Source of the DNA: Coriaria nepalensis | Lineage: Eukaryota > Streptophyta > Magnoliopsida > Cucurbitales > Coriariaceae | Reading direction: 5' to 3' | Assembly (NCBI GenBank): GCA_027186245.1 | Contig: CP114481.1 | Span: 49,755,501 to 49,819,500, forward strand | Length of the DNA stretch: 64,000 nt | In this document: one piece after another, positions 1 through 9,924 of the stretch | Position numbering within the stretch: the stretch's first letter is position 1 | Layout of the letters: each line of letters starts with the position of its first letter | The notes under the pieces: model-generated | The model's input: only the letters and a program-made list of their open reading frames with translations | The model's database searches: none | Told to the model about the DNA's origin: nothing | Translations under genes and position numbers: made by a program

Positions 1-553
1 TGCAAGGAGAGTGTGCATTCGTTTAAAATTAAAATCATTTCAATGAGTCATTTCAAGTCAATAACTAATTTCAAAGCAATTCGAACGAATTCTATTTTTG
101 CACTACAAAAACAAGTTTTGTGCATAACTTGCAAATGATCATTCCAAGGAAAGTATGCATTCATTTAACCTTAAAATCATTTCAATCAGTCATTTCAAGT
201 AAATATCATATTTCAAAGCAATTGGAACGAATTCTATTTTTGCACTACAAACACAACTTTTCTGCATAACTTGCGAATGATCATTGCAAGGAAAGTGTGC
301 ATTCGTTTAACCTTAAAATCATTTCAATGAGTCATTTGAAGTCAATAACGTTTTTCAAAGCAGGTCGAATGAATTCTAGGTTTGCACTACAGACACAACT
401 TTTGTTCGTAACTTGCAAATGATCATTGCAAGGAAAGTGTGCATTCGTTTAACCTTAAAATCATTTCAATGAGTCATTTCAAGTCAATAACTAATTTCAA
501 AGCAATTCGAACGAATTCTAGTTTTGCACTACAGACACAACTTTTGTGCATTA

Positions 554-574
554 CTTGCAAATGATCATTGCAAG
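554..574. other. Conserved dyad centred on TGATCA (one per monomer)
   Basis: In this representative copy the arms CTTGCAA and TTGCAAG flank a 7-bp core ATGATCA, giving a near-perfect inverted repeat. It recurs in most monomers, and the core TGATCA is among the better conserved parts. Variants alter one arm: the right arm becomes TTCCAAG or TCGCAAG, or the left arm becomes CTTGCAT or CATGCAA. Such a dyad could bind a dimeric protein or form a cruciform; neither is shown by sequence alone. Confidence 0.7.
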
Positions 575-609
575 GAAAGTGTGCATTCGTTTAACCTTAA
601 AATCATTTC

Positions 610-620
610 AATGAGTCATT
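610..620. other. AATGAGTCATT palindrome (bZIP/AP-1/GCN4-like), representative
   Basis: AATGA-G-TCATT is a perfect 11-bp dyad containing TGAGTCA, the consensus bound by AP-1/GCN4-type bZIP factors. Immediately 5' lies another TCATT, so TCATT-TC-AATGA-G-TCATT can pair in two mutually exclusive ways. A large monomer class carries TCAGTCA or TTAGTCA instead, which destroys the site. Binding in this satellite is not established; chance occurrence in an AT-rich monomer that was then amplified is possible. Confidence 0.5.
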
Positions 621-645
621 CCAAGTCAATAACTAATTTCAAAGC

Positions 646-659
646 AATTCGAACGAATT
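646..659. other. AATTCG-AA-CGAATT dyad across monomer junction, representative
   Basis: Six-base arms AATTCG and CGAATT are separated by AA and overlap the EcoRI site GAATTC. The site holds two CpG dinucleotides. One large subtype has AAGTCGAATGAATTC instead, which breaks the dyad. Because GAATTC is retained in most monomers, an EcoRI digest should give a 142-bp ladder, and BclI (TGATCA) should do the same. Confidence 0.65.
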
Positions 660-779
660 CTAGTTTTGCACTACAGACACAACTTTTGTGCATCACTTGC
701 AAATGATCATCGCAAGGAAAGTGTGCATTCGTTTAACCTTAAAATCATTTCAATGAGTCATTTCAAGTCAATAATTAAT

Positions 780-1244
780 TTCAACGCAAGTCGAATGAAT
801 TCTAGTTTTGCACTACAAACACAATTTTTGTGCACAACACGCAAATGATCATTGCAAGGAAAGTGTGCATTCTTTTAACCTTAAAATCATTTCAGTGAGT
901 CATTTCAAGTCAATAACTTATTTCAAAGCAATTCGAACGAATTCTACTTTTGCACTACAAACACAAGTTTTGTGCATAACTTGCAAATGATCATTTCAAG
1001 GAAAGTGTGCATTCGTTTGACCTTAAAATCATTTCAATGAGTCATTTCAAGTCAATAACTAATTTCAACGCAAGTCGAATGAATTCTAGTTTTGCACTAC
1101 AAACACAATTTTTGTGCACAACACGCAAATGATCTTTGCAAGGAAAGTGTGCATTCTTTTAACCTTAAAATCATTTCAGTGAGTCATTTCAAGTCAATAA
1201 CTTATTTCAAAGCAATTCGAACGAATTCTATTTTTGCACTACAA
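780..1244 (+). repeat. 284-bp dimer duplication
   Basis: A two-monomer unit occurs twice in succession. The first monomer of each unit has TTTCAACGCAAGTCG and the rare GTGCACAACACGC stretch; the second has TTCAGTGAGTC and AACTTATTTCAAAGCAATTCG. The two copies are 284 bp apart (two monomers) and differ at a few bases, such as GATCATT versus GATCTTT. Confidence 0.8.
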
Positions 1245-2169
1245 ACACAACTTTTGTGCATAACTTGCAAATGATCAATGCAAGGAAAGTGTGCATTCGT
1301 TTAACCTTAAAATCATTTCAATGAGTCATTTCAAGTCAATAACTTATTTCAAAGCAAGTCGAACGAATTCTAGTTTTGCACTATAGACACAACTTTCGTG
1401 CATAACTTGCAAATGATCATTGCAAGGAAAGTGTGCATTCGTTTAACCTTAAAATCAGTTCAATGAGTCATTTCAAGTCAATAACGTTTTTCAAAGCAAG
1501 TCGAATGAATTCTAGGTTTGCACTACAGAGACAACTGTTGTGCATAACTTGCAAATGATCATTGCAAGGAAAGTGTGCATTCGTTTAACCTTAAAATCAT
1601 TTCGATGAGTCATTTCAAGTCAATAACTTATTTCGAAGCAAGTCGAATGAATTCTAGTTTTGCACTACAGACACAACTTTCGTTCATAACTTGCAAATGA
1701 TCATTGCAAGGAGAGTGTGCATTCGTTTCAAATTAAAATCATTTCAATGAGTCATTTCAAGTCAATAACTAATTTCAAAGCAATTCGAACGAATTCTATT
1801 TTTGCACTACAAAAACAAGTTTTGTGCATAACTTGCAAATGATCATTGCAAGGAAAGTGTGCATTCGTTTAATCTTAAAATCATTTCAATGAGTCATTTC
1901 AAGTCAATAACGTTTTTCAAAGCAAGTCGAATGAATTCTAGGTTTGCACTACAGACACAACTTTTGGGCATAACTTTCAAATGATCATTGCAAGGAAAGT
2001 GTGCATTCGTTTAACCTTAAAATCATTTCATTGAGTAATTTCAAGTCAATAACTAATTTCAAGCAATTCGAACGAATTCTAGTTTTGGACTACAGACACA
2101 AGTTTTGTGCATAACTTGCAAATGATCATCACAAGGAAAGTGTGCATTCGTTTAACCTTAAAATCATTT

Positions 2170-2625
2170 CAATGAGTCATTTCAAGTCAATAACTAATTT
2201 CAAAACAATTCGAACGAATTCTATTTTTGCACAACAAAAACAAGTTTTGTGCATAACTTGCATATGATCATTCCAAGGAAAGTGTGCATTCTTTTAACCT
2301 TAAAATCATTTCAATGAGTCATTCCAAGTCAATAACTAATTTCAAAACAATTCGAACGAATTCTATTTTTGCACAACAAAAACAAGTTTTGTGCATAACT
2401 TGCATATGATCATTCCAAGGAAAGTGTGCATTCTTTTAACCTTAAAATCATTTCAATGAGTCATTTCAAGTCAATAACTAATTTCAAAACAATTCGAACG
2501 AATTCTATTTTTGCACAACAAAAACAAGTTTTGTGCATAACTTGCATATGATCATTCCAAGGAAAGTGTGCATTCTTTTAACCTTAAAATCATTTCAATG
2601 AGTCATTCCAAGTCAATAACTTATT
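2170..2625 (+). repeat. Local triplet of near-identical monomers
   Basis: Three consecutive monomers share the unusual string AAAACAATTCGAACG, GCACAACAAAAACAAG, CTTGCATATGATCATTCC and GCATTCTTTTAACC. They differ mainly by TCATTTC versus TCATTCC. Adjacent monomers elsewhere usually belong to different subtypes, so this looks like a recent one-monomer expansion. The same subtype appears singly at about 7,300 and 9,140. Confidence 0.8.
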
Positions 2626-2697
2626 TCGAAGCAAGTCGAATGAATTCTAGTTTTGCACTACAGACACAACTTTCGTTCATAACTAGCAAATGATCAT

Positions 2698-3560
2698 TGC
2701 AAGGAGAGTGTGCATTCTTTTAAAATTAAAATCATTTCAATGAGTCATTTCAAGTCAATAACTAATTTCAAAGCAATTCGAACGAATTCTATTTTTGCAC
2801 TACAAAAACAAGTTTTGTGCATAACTTGCAAATGATCATTCCAAGGAAAGTGTGCATTCATTTAACCTTAAAATCATTTCAATCAGTCATTTCAAGTAAA
2901 TATCATATTGCAATGCAATTCGAACGAATTCTATTTTTGCACTACAAACACAACTTTTCTGCATAACTTGCGAATGATCATTGCAAGGAAAGTGTGCATT
3001 CGTTTAACCTTAAAATCATTTCAATGAGTCATTTGAAGTCAATAACGTTTTTCAAAGCAGGTCGAATGAATTCTAGGTTTGCACTACAGGCACAACTTTT
3101 GTGCGTAACTTGCAAATGATCATTGCAAGGAAAGTGTGCATTCGTTTAACCTGAAAATCATTTCAATGAGTCATTTCAAGTCAATAACTAATTTCAAAGC
3201 AATTCGAACGAATTCTAGTTTTGCACTACAGACACAACTTTTGTGCATCACTTGCAAATGATCATCGCAAGGAAAGTGTGCATTCGTTTAACCTTAAAAT
3301 CATTTCAATGGGTCATTTCAAGTCCATAACTAATTTCAACGCAAGTTGAATGAATTCTAGTTTTGCACTACAAACACAATTTTTGTGCACAACACGCAAA
3401 TGATCATTGCAAGGAAAGTGTGCATTCTTTTAACCTTAAAATCATTTCAATGAGTCATTTCAAGTCAATAACTTATTTCAAAGCAATTCGAACGAATTCT
3501 ATTTTTGCACTACAAACACAAGTTTTGTGCATAACTTGCAAATGATCATTGCAAGGAAAG
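2698..3560 (+). repeat. Segment matching 1-1,000 (copy 2)
   Basis: This is the downstream partner of the first kilobase. It repeats GGAGAGTG with TTTTAAAATT, the AATATCAT monomer, the TTTGAAGTC/AACGTTTTTC monomer with GCAGGTCG, the CATCACTTGC monomer and the CACAACACGC monomer in the same order. It lacks one monomer relative to the first copy. Most differences are single substitutions. Confidence 0.78.
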
Positions 3561-4135
3561 TGTGCATTCGTTTAACCTTAAAATCATTTCAATGAGTCAT
3601 TTGAAGTCAATAACGTTTTTCAAAGCAGGTCGAATGAATTCTAGGTTTGCACTACAGACACAACTTTTGTGCGTAACTTGCAAATGATCATTGCAAGGAA
3701 AGTGTGCATTCGTTTAACCTGAAAATCATTTCAATGAGTCATTTCAAGTCAATAACTAATTTCAAAGCAATTCGAACGAATTCTAGTTTTGCACTACAGA
3801 CACAACTTTTGTGCATCACTTGCAAATGATCATCGCAAGGAAAGTGTGCATTCGTTTAACCTTAAAATCATTTCAATGGGTCATTTCAAGTCAATAACTA
3901 ATTTCAACGCAAGTTGAATGAATTCTAGTTTTGCACTACAAACACAATTTTTGTGCACAACACGCAAATGATCATTGCAAGGAAAGTGTGCATTCTTTTA
4001 ACCTTAAAATCATTTCAATGAGTCATTTCAAGTCAATAACTTATTTCAAAGCAATTCGAACGAATTCTATTTTTGCACTACAAACACAAGTTTTGTGCAT
4101 AACTTGCAAATGATCATTGCAAGGAAAGTGTGCAT
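3001..4135 (+). repeat. 568-bp (4-mer) tandem duplication
   Basis: Bases from about 3,001 to 3,568 recur at 3,569 to about 4,135 with an exact 568-bp (4 x 142) offset. Diagnostic shared bases are GAAGTCAATAACG with GCAGGTCG, TTGTGCGTAAC, AACCTGAAAATC, TCAATGGGTC and AACGCAAGTTGAATG. Only a few differences were seen (CAGGCACAAC versus CAGACACAAC, GTCCATAAC versus GTCAATAAC), so the duplication is recent compared with the divergence between subtypes. Confidence 0.88.
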
Positions 4136-5765
4136 TAGTTTGACCTTAAAATCATTTCAATCAGTCATTTCAAGTCAATAACTTATTTCAAAGCAATTCG
4201 AACGAATTCTATTTTTGCACTACAGACAGAAGTTTTGTGCATAACTTGCAAATGATCAATGCAAGGAAAGTGTGCATTCGTTAAAAATTAAAATCATTTC
4301 AATGAGTCATTTCAAGTAAATAACTTATTTCAAAGCAAGTCGAACGAATTCTAGTTTTGCACTATAGACACAACTTTTGTGCATAACTTGCAAATGATCA
4401 TTGCAAGGAAAGTGTGCATTCGTTTAACCTTAAAATCATTTCATTGAGTCATTTCAGGTCAATAACGTATTTCAAAGCAATTCGAACGAAGTCTATTTTT
4501 GCACTACAAACACAAGTTTTGTGCATAACTTCCACATGATCATTGCAAGGAAAATGTGCATTCGTTTAACCTTAAAATCATTTCAATCAGTCATTTTAAG
4601 TCAATAACTTATTTCAAAGCAATTCGAACGAATTCTATTTTTGGACTACTAACACAACTTTTGTGCATAACTTGCAAATGATCAATGCAAGGAAAGTGTG
4701 CATTCGTTTAACCTTAAAATCATTTCAATGAGTCATTTCAAGTCAATAACTTATTTCAAAGCAAGTCGAACGAATTCTAGTTTTGCACTATAGACACAAC
4801 TTTTGTGCATAACTTGCAAATGATCATTGCAAGGAAAGTGTGCATTCGTTTAACCTTAAAATCATTTCGATGAGTCATTTCAAGTCAATAACTTATTTCG
4901 AAGCAAGTCGAATGAATTCTAGTTTTGCACTACAAACACAACTTTCGTTCATAACTTGCAAATGATCATTGCAAGGAGAGTGTGCATTCGTTTAAAATTA
5001 AAATCATTTCAATCAGTCATTTCAAGTCAATAACTTATTTCGAAGTAATTCGAACGAATTCTATTTTTGCACTACAAACACATGTTTTGTGCATAACTTG
5101 CAAATGATCATTGCAAGGAAAGTGTGCATTCGTTTGACCTTAAAATCATTTCAATCAGTCATTTTAAGTCAATAACTTATTTCAAAGCAATTCGAACGAA
5201 TTCTGTTTTTCCACTACAGACAGAAGTTTTGTGCATAACTTGCAAATGATCAATGCAAGGAAAGTGTGCATTCGTTTAAAATTAAAATCATTTCAATGAG
5301 TCATTTCAAGTAAATAACTTATTTAAAAGCAAGTCAAACGAATTCTAGTTTTGCACTATAGACACAACATTCGTGCATAACTTGCAAATGATCAATGCAA
5401 GGAAAGTGTGCATTCGTTTAACCTTAAAATCACTTCAATGAGTCATTTCAAGTCAATTTCATATTTCAAAGCAATTCGAACGAATTCTAGTTTTGCACTG
5501 CAAACACAACTTTTCTGCATAACATGCAAATGATCATTGCAAGGAAAGTGTGCATTCTTTTAACCTTAAAATCATTTCAATGAGTCATTTCAAGTCAATA
5601 ACTTATTCCAAAGCAAGTCGAATGAATTCTAGTTTTGCACTATAGACACAACTTTCGTGCATAACTTGGAAATGATCATTGCAAGTAGCGTGTGCATTCG
5701 TTTAAAATTAAAATCATTTCAATGAGTCATTTCAAGTCAATAACTAATTTCAAACCAATTCGAAC

Positions 5766-5876
5766 GAATTCTATTTTTGCAAATGATCATTCCAACGAAA
5801 GTGTGCATTCATTTAACCTTAAAATAATTTCAATCAGTCATTTCAAGTAAATATCATATTTCAAAGCAATTCGAAC
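5766..5876 (+). repeat. Truncated 111-bp monomer (31-bp deletion)
   Basis: The distance from GAATTC at 5,766 to the next at 5,877 is 111 bp instead of 142. TATTTTTGCA runs straight into AATGATCATTCC, so the stretch from the first TTGCA (before CTACA) to the second TTGCA (before AATGATC) is lost. Both endpoints carry TTGCA, so a 5-bp microhomology or slippage deletion is the simplest explanation. It is the only large deletion in the window. Confidence 0.92.
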
Positions 5877-6499
5877 GAATTCTATTTTTGCACTACAAAC
5901 ACAACTTTTGTGCATAACTTGCAAATGATCATTGCAAGGAAAGTGTGCATTCGTTTAATCTTAAAATCATTTCAATGAGTCATTTCAAGTCAATAACGTT
6001 TTTCAAAGCAAGTCGAATGAATTCTAGGTTTGCACTACAGACACAACTTTTGTGCATAACTTGCAAATGATCATTGCAGGGAAAGTGTGCATTCGTTTAA
6101 CCTTAAAATCATTTCAATGAGTCATTTCAAGTCAATATCTTCTTTCGAAGCAATTCGAACGAATTCTACTTTTTCACTACAAACACAACTTTTGTGCATA
6201 AGTTACAAATGATCATCGCAAGGAAAGTGTGCATTCATTTAAGCTTAAAATCATTTCAATCAGTCATTTCAAGTAAATATCATATTTCAAAGCAATTCGA
6301 ACGAATTCTATTTTTGCACTACAAAACAAGTTTTGTGCATAACTTGTAAATGATCATTCCAAGGAAAGTGTGCATTCTTTTAACCTTAAAATCATTTCAA
6401 TGAGTCATTTCAAGTCAATAACTTATTTCGAAGCAAGTCGAATGAATTCTAGTTTTGCACTACAGACACAACTTTCGTTCATAACTTGCAAATGATCAT

Positions 6500-8345
6500 T
6501 GCAAGGAGAGTGTGCATTCGTTTAAAATTAAAATCATTTCAATGAGGCATTTCGAGCCAATAACTAATTTCAAAGCAATTCGAACGAATTCTATTTTTGC
6601 ACTACAAAAACAAGTTTTGTGCATAACTTGCAAGTGATCATTCCAAGGAAAGTGTGCATTCATTTAACCTTAAAATCATTTCAATCAGTCATTTCAAGTA
6701 AATATCATATTTCAAAGCAATTCGAACGAATTCTATTTTTGCACTACAGACACAACTTTTGTGCATAACTTGCAAATGATCATTGCAAGGAAAGGGTGCA
6801 TTCGTTTAACCTTAAAATCATTTCAATGAGTCATTTCAAGTCAATAACGTTTTCAAAGCAAATCGAATGAATTCTAGGTTTGCACTACAGATACAACTGT
6901 TGTCCATAACTTGCAAATGATCATTGCAAGGAAAGTGTGCATTCGTTTAACCTTAAAATCATTTCAATGAGTCATTTCAAGTCAATAACGTTTTTCAAAG
7001 CAAGTCGAAGGAATTCTAGGTTTGCACTACAGACACAACTTTTGTGCATAACTTGCAAATGATCATTGCAAGGAAAGTGTGCACCCGTTTAACCTTAAAA
7101 TCATTTCAATGAGTCATTTCAAGTCAATAACTAATTTCAAAGCAATCCGAACGAATTCTAGTTTTGGACTACAGACACAACTTTTGTGCATAACTTGCAA
7201 ATGATCATCGCAAGGAAAGTGTGCATTCGTTTAACCTTAAAATCATTTCAATGACTCATTTCAAGTCAATAACTAATTTCAAAACAATTCGAACGAATTC
7301 TATTTTTGCACAACAAAAACAAGTTTTGTGCATAACTTGCATATGATCATTCCAAGGAAAGTGTGCATTCTTTTAACCTTAAAATCATTTCAATGAGTCA
7401 TTTCAAGTCAATAACTTATTTCGAAGCAAGTCGAATGAGTTCTAGTTTTGCACTACAGACACAACTTTCGTTCATAACTTGCAAATGATCATTGCAAGGA
7501 GAGTGTGCATTCGTTTAAAATTAAAATCATTTCAATGAGTCATTTCAAGTCAATAACTAATTTAAAAGCAATTCGAACGAATCCTATTTTTGCACTACAA
7601 AAACAAGTTTTGTGCATAACTTGCAAATGATCATTCCAAGGAAAGTGTGCATTCATTTAACCTTAAAATCATTTCAGTCAGTCATTTCAAGTAAATATCA
7701 TATTTCAAAGCAATTCGAACGAATTCTATTTTTGCACTACAAACAGAACTTTTGTGCATAACTTGCAAATGATCATTGCAAGGAAAGTGTGCATTCGTTT
7801 AACCTTAAAATCATTTCAATGAGTCATTTCAAGTCAATAACGTTTTTCAAAGCATGTCGAATGAATTCTAGGTTTGCACTACAGACACAACTTTTGTGCA
7901 TAACTTGCAAATGATCATTGCAGGGAAAGTGTGCATTCGTTTAACCTTAAAATCATTTCAATGAGTCATTTCAAGTCAATATCATCTTTCGAAGCAATTC
8001 GAACGAATTCTACTTTTTCACTACAAACACAACTTTTGTGCATAAGTTGCAAATGATCATCGCAAGGAAAGTGTGCATTCGTTTAACCTTAAAATCATTT
8101 CAATGAGTCATTTCAAGTCAATAACTAATTTGAAAGCAATTCGAACGAATTCTATTTTTGCACACCAAAAACAAGTTTCGTGCAAAACTTTCATATGATC
8201 ATTCCAAGGAAAGTGTGCATTCTTTTAACCTTAAAATCATTTCAATGAGTCATTTCAAGTCAATAACTTATTTCGAAGCAAGTCGAATGAATTCTAGTTT
8301 TGCACTACAGACACAACTTTCATTCATAACTTGCAAATGATCATT
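6500..8345 (+). repeat. 13-mer HOR, copy 1 (1,845-1,846 bp)
   Basis: Thirteen monomers recur at about 8,345 in the same order. Markers shared at an offset of 1,845 are GAGGCATTTCGAGCC (6,544), AACGTTTTCAAAGCAAATCG with the same one-base deletion (about 6,850), GTGCACCCG (about 7,081), and GAATCCTATTTTTG (7,579). A partial earlier copy lies just upstream, because the CTACTTTTTCAC monomer at 6,166 matches the one at 8,010. Confidence 0.85.
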
Positions 8346-9780
8346 GCAAGGAGAGTGTGCATTCGTTTAAAATTAAAATCATTTCAATGAGGCATTTCGA
8401 GCCAATAACTAATTTCAAAGCAATTCGAACGAATTCTATTTTTGCACTACAAAAACAAGTTTTGTGCATAACTTGCAAGTGATCATTCCAAGGAAAGTGT
8501 GCATTCATTTAACCTTAAAATCATTTCAATCAGTCATTTCAAGTAAATATCATATTTCAAAGCAATTCGAACGAATTCTATTTTTGCACTACAGACACAA
8601 CTTTTGTGCATAACTTGCAAATGATCGTTGCAAGGAAAGGGTGCATTCGTTTAACCTTAAAATCATTTCAATGAGTCATTTCAAGTCAATAACGTTTTCA
8701 AAGCAAATCGAATGAATTCTAGGTTTGCACTACAGATACAACTTTTGTCCATAACTTGCAAATGATCATTGCAAGGAAAGTGTGCATTCGTTTAACCTTA
8801 AAATCATTTCAATGAGTCATTTCAAGTCAATAACGTTTTTCAAAGCAAGTCGAAGGAATTCTAGGTTTGCACTACAGACACAACTTTTGTGCATAACTTG
8901 CAAATGATCATTGCAAGGAAAGTGTGCACCCGTTTAACCTTAAAATCATTTCAATGAGTCATTTCAAGTCAATAACTAATTTCAAAGCAATTCGAACGAA
9001 TTCTAGTTTTGGACTACAGACACAACTTTTGTGCATAACTTGCAAATGATCATCGCAAGGAAAGTGTGCATTCGTTTAACCTGAAAATCATTTCAATGAC
9101 TCATTTCAAGTCAATAACTAATTTCAAAACAATTCGAACGAATTCTATTTTTGCACAACAAAAACAAGTTTTGTGCATAACTTGCATATGATCATTCCCA
9201 GGAAAGTGTGCATTCTTTTAACCTTAAAATCATTTCAATGAGTCATTTCAAGTCAATAACTTATTTCGAAGCAAGTCGAATGAATTCTAGTTTTGCACTA
9301 CAGACACAACTTTCATTCATAACTTGCAAATGATCATTGCAAGGAGAGTGTGCATTCGTTTAAAATTAAAATCATTTCAATGAGTCATTTCAAGTCAATA
9401 ACTAATTTCAAAGCAATTCGAACGAATCCTATTTTTGCACTACAAAAACAAGTTTTGTGCATAACTTGCAAATGATCATTCCAAGGAAAGTGTGCATTCA
9501 TTTAACCTTAAAATCATTTCAGTCAGTCATTTCAAGTAAATATCATATTTCAAAGCAATTCGAACGAATTCTATTTTTGCACTACAAACACAACTTTTGT
9601 GCATAACTTGCAAATGATCATTGCAAGGAAAGTGTGCATTCGTTTAACCTTAAAATCATTTCAATGAGTCATTTCAAGTCAATAACGTTTTTCAAAGCAT
9701 GTCGAATGAATTCTAGGTTTGCACTACAGACACAACTTTTGTGCATAACTTGCAAATGATCATTGCAAGGAAAGTGTGCA
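8346..9780 (+). repeat. 13-mer HOR, copy 2 (partial)
   Basis: This repeats the previous unit from its GAGGCATTTCGAGCC monomer (8,389) through the GCATGTCG monomer at about 9,700, after which similarity at this offset ends. It carries the same one-base deletion in AACGTTTTC (about 8,695) as copy 1, so the deletion predates the duplication. It differs from copy 1 by scattered substitutions, for example TTTTGTCC versus TGTTGTCC near 8,745. Confidence 0.82.
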
Positions 9781-9924
9781 TTCGTTTAACCTTAAAATCA
9801 TTTCAATGAGTCATTTCAAGTCAATAACTAATTTCAAAGCAATTCGAACGAATTCTAGTTTTGCACTGTAGACACAACTTTTGTGCATAACTTGCGAATG
9901 ATCATTGCAAGGAAAGTGTGCATT

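Larger units (their letters stand above)
513..654 (+). repeat. Representative 142-bp monomer
   Basis: This is one complete monomer close to the majority sequence, given as a reference unit. In order it holds GAATTC; a TGCAC/GTGCA inverted pair 16 bp apart; a dyad centred on TGATCA; the segment GTGTGCATTCG; an AACCTTAAAATC stretch; two TCATTTCAA direct repeats 13 bp apart with a related AATTTCAA 18 bp further on; and AATTCG, which with the next GAATTC forms another dyad. Copies elsewhere differ mainly by substitution. It has no sign of coding potential and no recognised transposon terminus. The two 71-bp halves do not resemble each other, so 142 bp is the true basic period. Confidence 0.93.
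1..1000 (+). repeat. Segment duplicated about 19/18 monomers downstream (copy 1)
   Basis: Bases 1 to about 540 match 2,698 to about 3,240 at an offset of 2,697 (19 monomers minus a one-base deletion). After that the offset drops to 2,555 (18 monomers minus one), because this copy has an extra near-identical monomer starting near 513. Shared markers are GGAGAGTG at the start, TTTGAAGTC with AACGTTTTTCAAAGCAGG near 330, CATCACTTGC at 691, and a rare monomer with CACAATTTTTGTGCACAACACGC near 828. Confidence 0.8.

Noticed and set aside
76..95. CENP-B box in the monomer
   Set aside because: TTCG occurs in TTCGAACGAAT and TTCGTTTAACC, but the required CGGG half is absent on both strands.
524..706. 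Recurring 60-residue open frame as a gene family
   Set aside because: It starts at TTG, ends at the TGA of TGATCA, has no promoter or upstream context of its own, and recurs only because the satellite recurs. The monomer length is not a multiple of three, so the frame is not kept.
4130..5420. A full 7-mer HOR at 4.1-5.4 kb
   Set aside because: CAGACAGAAG at 4,223 and 5,217 are 994 bp apart, but collinear similarity extends only about two monomers, so I did not call it as a unit.
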